From DASPPM01 sp052143835 (lineage in GTDB: Bacteria; Pseudomonadota; Alphaproteobacteria; JACZXZ01), in contig JBKQRV010000005.1 in assembly GCA_052143835.1 (NCBI GenBank), positions 3,537 through 67,536 of the forward strand: a stretch of 64,000 nt of DNA, read 5' to 3'. A program made the position numbers and the translations under genes. Below the pieces are notes generated by a model. It worked only from the letters and a program-made list of their open reading frames with translations, had not been told where the DNA came from and did no database searches. The stretch's first letter is position 1. Each line of letters begins with the position of its first letter. Positions 36,573 to 44,881 of this stretch are shown in pieces.

Positions 36573-38071
36573 GCATAGCGCCCGCCTTCGACGCCTTCGC
36601 CGAGACCTACCGGCGCGGTGCCGCCCAGGTCGTGTGGACGACGCTCACCGCCGATCTCGACACGCCCGTCAGCGCCATGCTCAAGCTCGCCGACGGTCGC
36701 GCCGACGCGTTCCTCTTCGAATCCGTCGAGCGCGGCGTGCGCAACCGCTACTCCTTCGTCGGCCTCAAGCCCGATCTCATCTGGCGCTGTCGCGGCGCTG
36801 AGGCCGAGATCAACCGGCGCGCGCGCATCGACCGCAACGAATTCGAGCCCTGTGCCGGCCACCCGCTCGATTCCCTCCGCGCCCTCGTGCGCGAATGCCA
36901 GTTCGCGCTGCCGCCCGACCTACCGCCCATGGCGGCCGGCCTCTTCGGCTACATGGGCTACGACATGGTGCGGCAGATGGAGCGGCTGCCGGACAAGAAC
37001 CCGGACGTGCTCGGCATCCCCGATGCCATCTTCCTCCGTCCGACCGCGGTCGCCGTCTTCGACAGCCTGGACGACACCGTCACCCTCATCACGCCCGCAT
37101 GGCCGGCAGCGGGCGTGTCGGCGGAGCGCGCTTACGACCTCGCGGGGGAGCGCTTGGCCGATCTCGTCGCCGAGTTCGAGCGCAGCGTGACCTATCGGCG
37201 CGAGACCGGCCAGGGCCCGGCCGCGCACGGCGAGCCCCGCTCGAACATGACGCGCGAGGAATTCCAGGCCCTCGTCGAGCGCGCCAAGGAATACATCCGC
37301 GCGGGCGACGTGTTCCAGGTGGTGCCCTCGCAGCGCTTCGCCGTACCCTTTCGCCTGCCGCCCTTCGCCCTCTATCGCGCGCTGCGCCGCCTCAACCCCT
37401 CGCCTTTCCTTTTCTTCCTCGACTTCGGCGGCTTCGCCGTGGTGGGCTCGAGCCCGGAGATCCTGGTGCGCCTGCGCGACGGCATCGTCACCATCCGCCC
37501 CATCGCGGGCACGCGCCCGCGCGGGCGAGACGCGGCCGAGGACAAGGCGCTCGGCGAGGATCTTCTCGCCGATCCCAAGGAGCTCGCCGAGCACCTCATG
37601 CTGCTCGATCTGGCGCGCAACGACGTGGGGCGCGTGGCCGAGATCGGCACGGTCAAGGTCACCGAGAAGATGGCGATCGAGCACTACTCGCACGTCATGC
37701 ACATCGTCTCGAACGTCGAGGACAGGCTGAAGCCCGAGCACGACGCGATCGACACCCTCGTCGCCGGCTTCCCCGCGGGCACCGTGTCGGGTGCGCCCAA
37801 GATCCGCGCCATGGAGATCATCGACGAGCTCGAATCGGAGCGCCGCGGCATCTACGCGGGTGCGATCGGCTATTTCGCGGCGAACGGGGCCATGGATACC
37901 TGCATCGCGCTCAGGACCGCCCTCTTGAAGGGCGGCACCATGTACGTTCAGGCAGGTGGCGGCATCGTCGCCGACAGCGATCCCGCGACCGAGTACCAGG
38001 AGACGGTCAACAAGGCCCGCGCCCTCGTCCGCGCCGCCGAGGAGGCGGTCCGCTTCGCGAGCGGTGGGTGA
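36569..38071 (+). CDS. trpE: Anthranilate synthase component I
   Basis: First committed enzyme of tryptophan synthesis, using chorismate and ammonia from TrpG. The catalytic region shows FFLDFGGFAVVGSSPEILVRL, IRPIAGTRPRG, EHLMLLDLARNDVGR and FPAGTVSGAPKIRAMEI. The N-terminal regulatory domain has LLFE-type FLFESVERG, where tryptophan feedback acts in the family. The length of 500 residues is normal. ATGA overlap with ppiD leaves no room for a trp leader. Its partner trpG lies 4.4 kb downstream beyond an accessory insert. Confidence 0.97.
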   Translation: MSIAPAFDAFAETYRRGAAQVVWTTLTADLDTPVSAMLKLADGRADAFLFESVERGVRNRYSFVGLKPDLIWRCRGAEAEINRRARIDRNEFEPCAGHPLDSLRALVRECQFALPPDLPPMAAGLFGYMGYDMVRQMERLPDKNPDVLGIPDAIFLRPTAVAVFDSLDDTVTLITPAWPAAGVSAERAYDLAGERLADLVAEFERSVTYRRETGQGPAAHGEPRSNMTREEFQALVERAKEYIRAGDVFQVVPSQRFAVPFRLPPFALYRALRRLNPSPFLFFLDFGGFAVVGSSPEILVRLRDGIVTIRPIAGTRPRGRDAAEDKALGEDLLADPKELAEHLMLLDLARNDVGRVAEIGTVKVTEKMAIEHYSHVMHIVSNVEDRLKPEHDAIDTLVAGFPAGTVSGAPKIRAMEIIDELESERRGIYAGAIGYFAANGAMDTCIALRTALLKGGTMYVQAGGGIVADSDPATEYQETVNKARALVRAAEEAVRFASGG

Positions 38072-38219
38072 AGGGCGGTAGCGGCCTCAGGGCCGCCGGC
38101 TTCTTGTCCGGCTTTCGCGGTGCCCGGCGTGTGGGCGGTCGGCCTCGGCGCGGTCGATGCCGTGCTGCGAACATGGGTGGTTTGGTGGGCGTGGCCGGCT
38201 TAGGGGGCGGGGTGGGCAC

Positions 38220-38693
38220 ATGGAGATCAAGAAAAGCACCCGCCATTCAAAGATCACGGGGGATTTCGCTGAAAGGCTCGTGCTCTATTGGCTCTCGAAG
38301 TACGGTTTCGAGTGCGCCTATGTTGATCATGTCGGCTTGGACATCATCGCCATGAATCCGCACACGGGCGAGCGGATGGGAATCTCCGTGAAATCCAGGT
38401 CGCGAAATATTGGCAAAGAAGGCACGTTCATTAGTATCCCCAAGGACAATCTTGAGAAGCTTGACGACGCCTGTCTCGCGTTCGGTTGCCAGCCTTACTT
38501 TGCGGTGGTCGTGGATGCAGCGGAAAGGCTCATGACCTTCATCGTTAGCAAGTCGCATCTGTTAGAGATTTCGCCTCCCGGCGTCAGAGTCATTTCATGG
38601 AAGATGAGCAAGGCGTGGCTGCAAAAATATAGGGACGATCCTGAGATTAAGCGGTTTGAATTCACATCTAACCCCGGACGCTGGTGGACTTAG
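38220..38693 (+). CDS. Restriction-endonuclease-fold-like protein of unknown function
   Basis: A 157-residue protein. The N-terminal half fits a PD-(D/E)XK nuclease layout: helix SKITGDFAERLVLYWLSKYGFEC, then an acidic strand VGLDIIAMN, then ISVKSRSR. The second acidic position of D-x(n)-E-x-K is Ser, so catalytic competence is uncertain. Similar arrangements occur in Mrr-like and Holliday-resolvase-like proteins. The ATG at 38220 follows a GGGGTGGG tract. It is the first gene of the insert between trpE and trpG, and its codon use is AT-richer than trpE. I do not assign a role; a remnant or solitary defence nuclease is possible. Confidence 0.65.
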   Translation: MEIKKSTRHSKITGDFAERLVLYWLSKYGFECAYVDHVGLDIIAMNPHTGERMGISVKSRSRNIGKEGTFISIPKDNLEKLDDACLAFGCQPYFAVVVDAAERLMTFIVSKSHLLEISPPGVRVISWKMSKAWLQKYRDDPEIKRFEFTSNPGRWWT

Positions 38694-38745
38694 GGCTTTC
38701 GCCGCCGTCGACCTTTGGCACGTTTCGCCGAGCTCCTCTTGAGAT

Positions 38746-38763
38746 TAGTAGGAATTCTTACTA
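38746..38763. promoter_or_regulatory. Palindromic operator candidate for the parDE pair
   Basis: TAGTAGGAATTCTTACTA is an 18-base near-perfect palindrome (one mismatched pair) 24 bases before the antitoxin ATG. A TATATA -10-like stretch follows it directly at about 38765. Ribbon-helix-helix antitoxins normally bind such palindromes to repress their own operon. Confidence 0.6.
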
Positions 38764-38786
38764 CTATATACCAATGGAGGTGCCAC

Positions 38787-39062
38787 ATGGCGAACGTCGA
38801 GAAAATTAGCATCGCTCTCCCGCCCGACATGGCGGGGATGGTGCGCGAAGCCGTCGATTCGGGTGAATATGCGACGACGAGCGAAGTAATCCGCGAAGCG
38901 CTGCGCGACTGGAAACTCAAGCGCCGGATCGCCGTGCTTGAGTTGGACGAGCTGCGGCAGCTGGTTCGCGAAGGCATGGAAAGCGGCGCGCCGGTGCCAG
39001 CCAAGCGCGTGTTCGACCGTCTGAAAGGCAAATACACTGCCATGGCACGGAAGCGTGAATGA
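38787..39062 (+). CDS. parD: ParD-family ribbon-helix-helix antitoxin
   Basis: A 91-residue protein: an N-terminal RHH DNA-binding domain (EKISIALPPDMAGMVREAV, SGEYATTSEVIREALRDW) and a C-terminal toxin-binding tail. The start at 38787 follows GGAGG at six bases. It overlaps the toxin gene by four bases (ATGA). Expected role: neutralise ParE and repress the operon through the palindrome just upstream. It could also be classed in the CC2985 (ParD1) subgroup because of the YATTSEVIREALRDWK motif. Confidence 0.92.
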   Translation: MANVEKISIALPPDMAGMVREAVDSGEYATTSEVIREALRDWKLKRRIAVLELDELRQLVREGMESGAPVPAKRVFDRLKGKYTAMARKRE

Positions 39063-39352
39063 GAGTTGGCTTCTCGCCCAAGGCAGAAAGCGACCTGGAA
39101 GAGATCGGCGATTATATCGCGCGGGACAATCCGCTGCGGGCGCTGACGTTCCTCGGTGAATTGCGCGCGACCTGTCTTGGAATAGCCAGGAACCCCGAAG
39201 CCCACCCGATACAACGTGACCTTGATCCGACGATCCGGCGCGCGGTGTACCGCCGGTATCTGATTTTCTATTCGGTTCATCCGGGCGAGATTCGCATCGA
39301 GCGCATCTTGCATGGCGCGCGGGATATAGCCGGGAGAGAATTCAACGCCTGA
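39059..39352 (+). CDS. parE: ParE/RelE-superfamily toxin
   Basis: A 97-residue toxin. It has the ParE-type start VGFSPKAESDLEEIGDYIARDNP, a helix ALTFLGELRATCLGIARNPE, and the C-terminal RRYLIFYSVHPGEIRIERILHGARD. ParE members poison DNA gyrase in characterised cases. It is translationally coupled to the antitoxin. It is complete, so the module may be active. Confidence 0.92.
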   Translation: MRVGFSPKAESDLEEIGDYIARDNPLRALTFLGELRATCLGIARNPEAHPIQRDLDPTIRRAVYRRYLIFYSVHPGEIRIERILHGARDIAGREFNA

Positions 39353-39406
39353 ACATGCCCGATAGTGGGACGAACTTGTGAAGCGCATAAGAGATTGATT
39401 TTGCCG

Positions 39407-39832
39407 TCAGGACGGCCGGCCTTTGCCCGCCTTCTCGGCAAGCCTCTCGACGCTCCAATCCTTGATCTCTGTGGCGACCGCTCTGACCTCCCGCCAACCG
39501 CGCTCAAGCTCATCACGCCCCGGGACGCGGGGCATCCCGCCGCCAGGGGTGGGATAGCGGAACGCAGTGGCATAACTGGAGAAGCGGTCGAAGGCCATGA
39601 GGTCGGCGCGCCAGAGATGCTCTTCCGGCAAGAGCGCGGCAAGTGCTCCGAGCTGGTGGTGGCCGGCGGCAAAGACGATCGCCTCGACCGTCAACACGGC
39701 CTTGAGAAGCTTCTCGGCGGCCTGCTCGAGATAGAAGGCGCATTGCCGCGGATATTGCCGCATGAGCTGCTTGCAAGCGGCGAGGTCCTCCTCCGCGAGG
39801 GCAAGAAAACTCGCGACTCTCTGCTCGTTCAT
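39407..39832 (-). CDS. HEPN-domain protein (partner of MNT nucleotidyltransferase)
   Basis: A 141-residue all-helical HEPN domain: FLALAEEDLAACKQLM, then PRQCAFYLEQAAEKLLKAVLTVE, then LMAFDRFSSYATAFRYPTP. The RNase-type R-x4-6-H motif is not apparent; the RYP motif seen here is typical of HEPN proteins paired with minimal nucleotidyltransferases. It follows the MNT gene with a four-base overlap. Such pairs act as toxin-antitoxin systems in studied cases, with the MNT modifying the HEPN protein. Confidence 0.85.
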   Translation of the reverse strand: MNEQRVASFLALAEEDLAACKQLMRQYPRQCAFYLEQAAEKLLKAVLTVEAIVFAAGHHQLGALAALLPEEHLWRADLMAFDRFSSYATAFRYPTPGGGMPRVPGRDELERGWREVRAVATEIKDWSVERLAEKAGKGRPS

Positions 39833-40323
39833 GCCGCCCGGGCGTCTGCCCGGCGCAGCTGCCTGTCGCGGTAGATGAGTCGGCCCTCACTCACGGCGCG
39901 ATGGACGAGGCTGCCGACCTCCTTGCGCTCGGCCAAGTAGGCCGACCATGAGCACGGGACGATGTCGTGGCCGACGCCGCAGCCGCTCACCGGCTCGGCG
40001 ACGGCGGGATGGCCATAGGCGGAGTCGGGGAGTCCGTCCGGCAGCACGACGAGAAGATCGAAGTCGCTGTCCAGGCGGCCCTTTCCGCGCGCGCGGCTGC
40101 CGAACAGCCAAATCATGCGCGGGCGGAGCGCGCTCACCAGCCGGTCACGCAAAAAGGCGAGTGCCGCCGCTTCGCTGCGGAATGGCCCTACCGGCTGCGC
40201 CGCCCGGTCGCTCAACAGCCGCCGCAGCTCGTCCGCCCCCCCTTCTCGCAGCATTTTCGCGACCGTCCGCAAGACATCGCGATGCTCGGATGCCGCGCGG
40301 ACGGATTGTACAGGCAAGGTCAT
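39829..40323 (-). CDS. MNT-type minimal nucleotidyltransferase
   Basis: A 164-residue protein with the nucleotidyltransferase motif GSRARGKGRLDSDFDLLVV (GSxARG plus the SDxDL metal pair). The C-terminal region ends in SEGRLIYRD as in MNT antitoxins. An extra N-terminal region of about 60 residues is longer than in minimal MNT proteins. GGAG precedes the ATG at eight bases. It is the upstream gene of the MNT-HEPN pair and presumably adenylylates the HEPN partner; this is family knowledge, not seen here. Confidence 0.88.
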   Translation of the reverse strand: MTLPVQSVRAASEHRDVLRTVAKMLREGGADELRRLLSDRAAQPVGPFRSEAAALAFLRDRLVSALRPRMIWLFGSRARGKGRLDSDFDLLVVLPDGLPDSAYGHPAVAEPVSGCGVGHDIVPCSWSAYLAERKEVGSLVHRAVSEGRLIYRDRQLRRADARAA

Positions 40324-40404
40324 CTCATGGCTCCGTAGTACGCTCTTTTCAATATGTATTACGAACCTGCCGAATCCGCAAGGGTCGGCCGGGAGAGGGC
40401 ACCC

Positions 40405-41742
40405 TCATCCGCGCGTTTGCGAGAGCTTTGCCTGCTCCGGCTCGACTGCGATCAGCGCGCGCATCACCGCGCTGAGCGGCACGAGTGCGAGCCCATGGGC
40501 GTTTGCCTCGCCCGTCCAGCGCTCGAGCACATCGAGTGTGGCGTCGCGGGGATGGCCGATCGCGATCACGTAGCCGTCCCGGCGCGCGATGCGCTCGACC
40601 TCGGCGAGGCGGGCCGCGATCGCCTCGCGGCTGTCGACGTTGTCGAGAAAGACGTCGCGCTCGAGCGTGGGCAAGCCGAGCTCACGCGCGAGCTTCGCAG
40701 CCACGCTCGCCGGCGTCGTACGTGAATCGAGGAAAAGGAGGCCGCGCGCCTTGAGGGCCTCGAGCACGACTCGCATGCCCTGGGCGTCTTGCGTGAACTT
40801 GCTGCCCATGTGGTTGTTGATGCCGACGTAATCGGCGAAGCGCGAGAGATCCCAGTCGAGCCGGCGCTCGATCTCCTCGCCGCTGTCCTTGACGCGCAGC
40901 ACGTTGGGGCCGGCATCGACGCTTGCGTTCTCGGGCTCCATGGGCACATGGACGATGATCTCGTGGCCCAAGGCTTTCGCCTCCTGCACCTGCTTCGCCA
41001 CCTCTTGAGCATAAGGCAGGAAAGACATCGTCACCCGCGGCGGCAGATGCATCGCCCGCTCCGTGCGTTTGCGGTCGACCCCCGCGTCGTCGATGACGAG
41101 CGCCACCATGGGCCGGCCGCGAATGTCGGGCATGGCGAGCGCATGCTGCAGCCATGCCGGCTGTGGGCCCTCGCTCGGCTTGATTGTCAAATGCGCAAGC
41201 GCAGCCAAGAGCGTGGGCTTGCGCTCGCTGGCCACGTGCGGCGGCCCCGCGCCGGGTGATACCGGGACGGCGCGGCGCGGGCCAGGCTCCTCGACCGCTT
41301 CCTCATAAACGACGTTCGGATCCTTCTGCGCGGTGATGAGGCGGGGGCCGCTCGCTGGCCGCGGCACCGCGGGCGCTGCGCCCACGGCTGGCCGAGGCTC
41401 GGGCGCCGCCGGCAACAGCTCGAGCGATCCGGCAAGGCGGCCCTCGGTGATGCGAGGCGCGCTTTTCGGCGGGCCGGAAGGCGGCACGATAACGGGGGGT
41501 TTCTCGGCAATGAGCGGAGGCCGCGGCAGGTTCGGCGCGTGCCTCGCGGGCTGCCGCGTTCCGAGCACGATGCCGAGGACGGTCCCGATTGCGAGTGCCG
41601 CGATGAGGATGACGAGCAGCCGCAGCAGCAGGCGATTTCGCGAAGCGCGCGTCCAGGCGACAAGGGGGGCCAGTGCGCGGCGATCCTGCGCGCGCGGACG
41701 TCGCTTGCCTGTCCCAACATGCTGGTGTTTCTGCCGGCTCAC
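40405..41742 (-). CDS. Divergent polysaccharide deacetylase (DUF610/YibQ-like)
   Basis: From a GTG at 41742 the protein has 445 residues. It has a basic N-terminus, one membrane segment (LLLRLLVILIAALAIGTVLGIVLG), a long Pro/Ala-rich linker, and a periplasmic NodB-like domain starting VALVIDDAGVD, with HVPMEP and GINNHMGSKFT. This family is found in many proteobacteria and its substrate is unknown. The frame continues upstream to 41841 but would overlap the MerR gene and lacks similarity. No clear ribosome site precedes the GTG. A role in envelope or septal peptidoglycan remodelling is only an inference from relatives often found near ftsEX/ctpA. Confidence 0.85.
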   Translation of the reverse strand: MSRQKHQHVGTGKRRPRAQDRRALAPLVAWTRASRNRLLLRLLVILIAALAIGTVLGIVLGTRQPARHAPNLPRPPLIAEKPPVIVPPSGPPKSAPRITEGRLAGSLELLPAAPEPRPAVGAAPAVPRPASGPRLITAQKDPNVVYEEAVEEPGPRRAVPVSPGAGPPHVASERKPTLLAALAHLTIKPSEGPQPAWLQHALAMPDIRGRPMVALVIDDAGVDRKRTERAMHLPPRVTMSFLPYAQEVAKQVQEAKALGHEIIVHVPMEPENASVDAGPNVLRVKDSGEEIERRLDWDLSRFADYVGINNHMGSKFTQDAQGMRVVLEALKARGLLFLDSRTTPASVAAKLARELGLPTLERDVFLDNVDSREAIAARLAEVERIARRDGYVIAIGHPRDATLDVLERWTGEANAHGLALVPLSAVMRALIAVEPEQAKLSQTRG

Positions 41743-41801
41743 ACCGCGAAATATAGAGCGACGGGCGTTGAAAAGCACGCGCCCCAGAGTCGGCAAGGGA
41801 G

Positions 41802-42197
41802 TCAGTGCGTGGCACCTGCGAGGCCCTCGAGGATCGGGCACTCTGGCCGAGCATCGCCGTGGCAGGCATCGACGAGGCGACTGAGCGTGCGGCGGATCGC
41901 CTGCAGTTGGGCGATCTTGTCGTCGAGCGCGGCGATGTGGCGAACCGCGAGACCCTTCACTTCCGAGCTCGCGCGCGAGCGGTCCTGCCAGAGTGCCAGC
42001 AAGGCGGAAACCTCCTCCACGCTGAAGCCGAGACGGCGCGCGCGTTGGATGAAGCCGAGGCGCGCCACGTCCGCGCGATCATAGACACGGTAGCCGCCCG
42101 AGCTGCGTCTGGCGCGCGGGATCAGCCCGACGCTCTCGTAGAAACGAATGGTCTTGGACGAGACGCCCGTCTCCTTGGCCACCGCTCCGATGTTCAT
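41802..42197 (-). CDS. MerR-family regulator, CueR/HmrR copper type
   Basis: A 131-residue transcription activator. N-terminal winged helix: MNIGAVAKETGVSSKTIRFYESVGLI. Then a dimerisation helix and the metal loop ACHGDARPECPILEGL with both cysteines. The Ser in ASSEVKGL at the position that distinguishes monovalent-metal sensors supports Cu(I) or Ag(I) sensing. I choose the ATG at 42197 because GGGGAG lies six bases upstream. No copper ATPase or chaperone gene is in the window, so its target is probably elsewhere. A TATAAT on the plus strand (42247-42252) lies in the divergent gap to trpG. Confidence 0.88.
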   Translation of the reverse strand: MNIGAVAKETGVSSKTIRFYESVGLIPRARRSSGGYRVYDRADVARLGFIQRARRLGFSVEEVSALLALWQDRSRASSEVKGLAVRHIAALDDKIAQLQAIRRTLSRLVDACHGDARPECPILEGLAGATH

Positions 42198-42428
42198 CCA
42201 GCACTCCCCTGAAAGCTCAGCCATCCCGGCTAACCTTCCTGTCGACTATAATCTTCACGTGATATGTCTCGTCAGCCTCGGGAAAGGTCAAGGACAGGGC
42301 GCGTGCGTGCGCCCGGCCGGCTGCGAGCTTGCCCGGCCTCGCCTTCCGCAAGCCGAGGTGACCTGTTATAACCCTTGGGCGCGGCCACCGCGTTGCACGT
42401 GAAACGCTCCAGAACGCCTTGAAATGCC

Positions 42429-43016
42429 ATGTATTTGCTCATCGATAATTACGACAGCTTCACCTACAACCTGGTGCATCGCCTGGGCGAGCTCGGAGCC
42501 CAGGTCACGGTGGTGCGCAACGACGCGATCACCGTCCAGGATGCGCTCGCGAGCGGCGCCGAAGGCATCATTCTCTCCCCCGGCCCCTGCGACCCGGACC
42601 GCGCCGGCATTTGCCTGCCCCTCGTCAAGGCCGCCGCCGGGCGGCTGCCGCTCTTGGGCGTCTGCCTCGGCCATCAGGCGCTCGGCCAGGCCATGGGCGG
42701 CCGCGTCGAGCGCGGCCCAGCACCCATGCACGGTAAGGTGAGCTGGATCCACCATCACGGCACGGGCCTCTTTCGCGGCCTGGCCAATCCCTTCCCCGCC
42801 ACGCGCTACCACTCGCTCATCGTGGCGAAAGAGGGCCTGCCCGCCTGCCTCCAGATCACCGCCGAGACCGACGATGGCCTCATCATGGCCATACGCCACC
42901 GGGATTTCGCCCTCTACGGGGTGCAGTTCCATCCTGAAAGCATCGAGACGGCCGAAGGGCACAAGCTCTTGGCCAATTTCCTGGCACTTGCCAAGGCGGG
43001 CGCGCTCGCGGCATGA
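42429..43016 (+). CDS. trpG: Anthranilate synthase component II (glutamine amidotransferase)
   Basis: Supplies ammonia to TrpE. A 195-residue class I glutaminase: MYLLIDNYDSFTYN, the oxyanion region LSPGPCDPD, nucleophile C79 in GVCLGHQALG, and FHPESI near the end. It overlaps trpD by four bases and begins the trpGDC-moaC-moeA run. It may also serve aminodeoxychorismate synthase, as in some bacteria with one shared subunit. Confidence 0.96.
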   Translation: MYLLIDNYDSFTYNLVHRLGELGAQVTVVRNDAITVQDALASGAEGIILSPGPCDPDRAGICLPLVKAAAGRLPLLGVCLGHQALGQAMGGRVERGPAPMHGKVSWIHHHGTGLFRGLANPFPATRYHSLIVAKEGLPACLQITAETDDGLIMAIRHRDFALYGVQFHPESIETAEGHKLLANFLALAKAGALAA

Positions 43017-44044
43017 GCGGCGATACCACCGATCTCAAGCAGCTCATCGCTCACGTCGCGTCAGGACGCACCCTCGACCGCCGTCAGGCCGAGCTCGCCT
43101 TCGATATCATCATGTCGGGCAACGCCACCCTCTCGCAGATGGGCGGATTCCTCATGGCGCTGCGCGTGCGCGGGGAAACGGTCGAGGAAGTGACGGGGGC
43201 CGCCAGCATCATGCGCGCCAAGGCCCATCCGGTGAAGGCCCCGCAAGGGGCGATCGACGTGGTCGGCACCGGCGGCGACGGCTCCGGCACCTTCAACGTC
43301 TCGACCGCGAGTGCCATCGTGGTCGCCGGCTGCGGCGTGCCGGTCGCCAAGCACGGCAATCGCGCGCTCTCCTCCAAGTCCGGGGCCGCGGACGTGCTCG
43401 CCGCCCTCGGCGTCAATCTCGATGCGGGCTACGAGGTGGTCGAGCGCGCCATCCGCGAGGTCGGCATCGGCTTCATGCTGGCGCCGCGCTATCACAGCGC
43501 CATGCGCAACGTGGGTCCGACGCGGGTGGAGCTCGGCACCCGCACGATCTTCAACCTCCTTGGCCCGCTCTCGAACCCTGCAGGGGTCAAGCGCTATCTT
43601 GTCGGCACCTTCGCGCGCGAGTGGGCCGAGCCCATGGCGCGCGTGCTCGGCAACCTCGGCGCCGAGCAAGCCTGGGTCGTGCACGGTCTCGATGGCATCG
43701 ACGAGCTGACGCTGACCGGGCCGAGCCATGTGAGCGAGCTCAAGGGCGGCAAGGTGCGGAGCTTCACCGTTTCGCCGGCTGACGCCGGGCTCGAGACCGC
43801 ACCCCCCGAGGCGCTCAAGGGTGGCGATGCCGAGCACAATGCGCGGGCAATGACGGCCTTGCTGGCCGGCGTCCCCGGCGCGTACCGGGATTTCGTGCTG
43901 CTCAACGCCGCGGCCGCCTTGCTCATCGCGGGCAAGGCCGACACTTTGCCCGAGGGCGTCACCCTGGCCGCCAAGGCGATTGACGAGGGCCGCGCCAGGC
44001 GCGTGCTCGAGCGGCTTGTGGCCATCACCAACGACAAGCTCTAA
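43013..44044 (+). CDS. trpD: Anthranilate phosphoribosyltransferase
   Basis: Transfers phosphoribose to anthranilate. It shows the PRPP loop VVGTGGDGSGTFNVST, KHGNRALSSKSGAADVLAALG and RTIFNLLGPLSNPA. The length of 343 residues is normal. ATGA overlap with trpG; trpC follows after nine bases. Confidence 0.97.
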   Translation: MSGDTTDLKQLIAHVASGRTLDRRQAELAFDIIMSGNATLSQMGGFLMALRVRGETVEEVTGAASIMRAKAHPVKAPQGAIDVVGTGGDGSGTFNVSTASAIVVAGCGVPVAKHGNRALSSKSGAADVLAALGVNLDAGYEVVERAIREVGIGFMLAPRYHSAMRNVGPTRVELGTRTIFNLLGPLSNPAGVKRYLVGTFAREWAEPMARVLGNLGAEQAWVVHGLDGIDELTLTGPSHVSELKGGKVRSFTVSPADAGLETAPPEALKGGDAEHNARAMTALLAGVPGAYRDFVLLNAAAALLIAGKADTLPEGVTLAAKAIDEGRARRVLERLVAITNDKL

Positions 44045-44053
44045 GTAATCGCC

Positions 44054-44878
44054 ATGGCGGACGTGCTTGAGCGAATCTGTGCCGACAAGCGCCGCGAGAT
44101 CGCGCGGCGCAAGGGTTTGCGCCCATTGGCCGAAGTCGAGGCGGCGGCGCGCGCGGCCCCGGCCCCGCGCGGCTTCGCCCGGTGCTTGAGCGCAGCACTC
44201 GCCGCCGGCGGCTACGGCCTCATTGCCGAGATCAAGCGCGCCTCGCCCAGCAAGGGGCTTATCCGGGCCGATTTCTCGCCCGCCGCACTTGCCCGCGCCT
44301 ACGCCCGCGGCGGTGCCACCTGTCTCTCGGTCCTGACCGACGAGCCCTATTTCCAAGGCCGCGACTCGGATCTGGCGGCCGCGCGCGCGGCCGTCGAGCT
44401 CCCGGTGCTGCGCAAGGATTTCATGCTCGATCCTTACCAGATCGCCGAGGCGCGGGCGCTTGGCGCCGATTGCGTCCTTCTTATTCTCGCCGCCCTCGAC
44501 GACGACGGTGCTATGAGCCTGGCCGAGGCGGCGCGCGACTGGGGCATGGACGTCCTGGTCGAGGTGCACGATTCCGACGAGCTTGCCCGCGCGCTTTTGT
44601 TGCCGTGTCAATTGATCGGAATTAATAATCGTAATCTCAAGACCTTGGCCGTTGATGTTGCAACTACCGAAGCGCTTGCACCGCGCGTTCCCAAGGACCG
44701 ACTCGCGGTCTCCGAGAGCGGGCTCAAGGGCCCGGCCGATCTCGCGCGCATGGCCCGGGCCGGGGTGCGCTGCTTTCTCGTCGGCGAGTCCCTGATGGCG
44801 CAAGCGGACGTTGAGGCGGCGACGCGGGCGCTCCTGGCAGCCCCGGGTGACGTGGCCGCCGCACGGGCGAGGGCCTGA
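44054..44878 (+). CDS. trpC: Indole-3-glycerol phosphate synthase
   Basis: Closes the indole ring in tryptophan synthesis. A TIM-barrel of 274 residues: LIAEIKRASPSKGLI, LRKDFMLDPYQIAEARALGAD, INNRNLKT and AVSESGLKGP. It is a stand-alone protein, not fused to TrpF. Followed after three bases by moaC. Confidence 0.97.
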   Translation: MADVLERICADKRREIARRKGLRPLAEVEAAARAAPAPRGFARCLSAALAAGGYGLIAEIKRASPSKGLIRADFSPAALARAYARGGATCLSVLTDEPYFQGRDSDLAAARAAVELPVLRKDFMLDPYQIAEARALGADCVLLILAALDDDGAMSLAEAARDWGMDVLVEVHDSDELARALLLPCQLIGINNRNLKTLAVDVATTEALAPRVPKDRLAVSESGLKGPADLARMARAGVRCFLVGESLMAQADVEAATRALLAAPGDVAAARARA

Positions 44879-44881
44879 GCC

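Noticed and set aside
38081..38105. GCGGCC/GGCCGC hairpin after trpE
   Set aside because: Stem of six pairs is fine, but no T-run follows, so it is not called a terminator.
42225..42428. trp leader peptide or attenuator before trpG
   Set aside because: No short frame with Trp codons and no alternative hairpin pair followed by a T-run was found.
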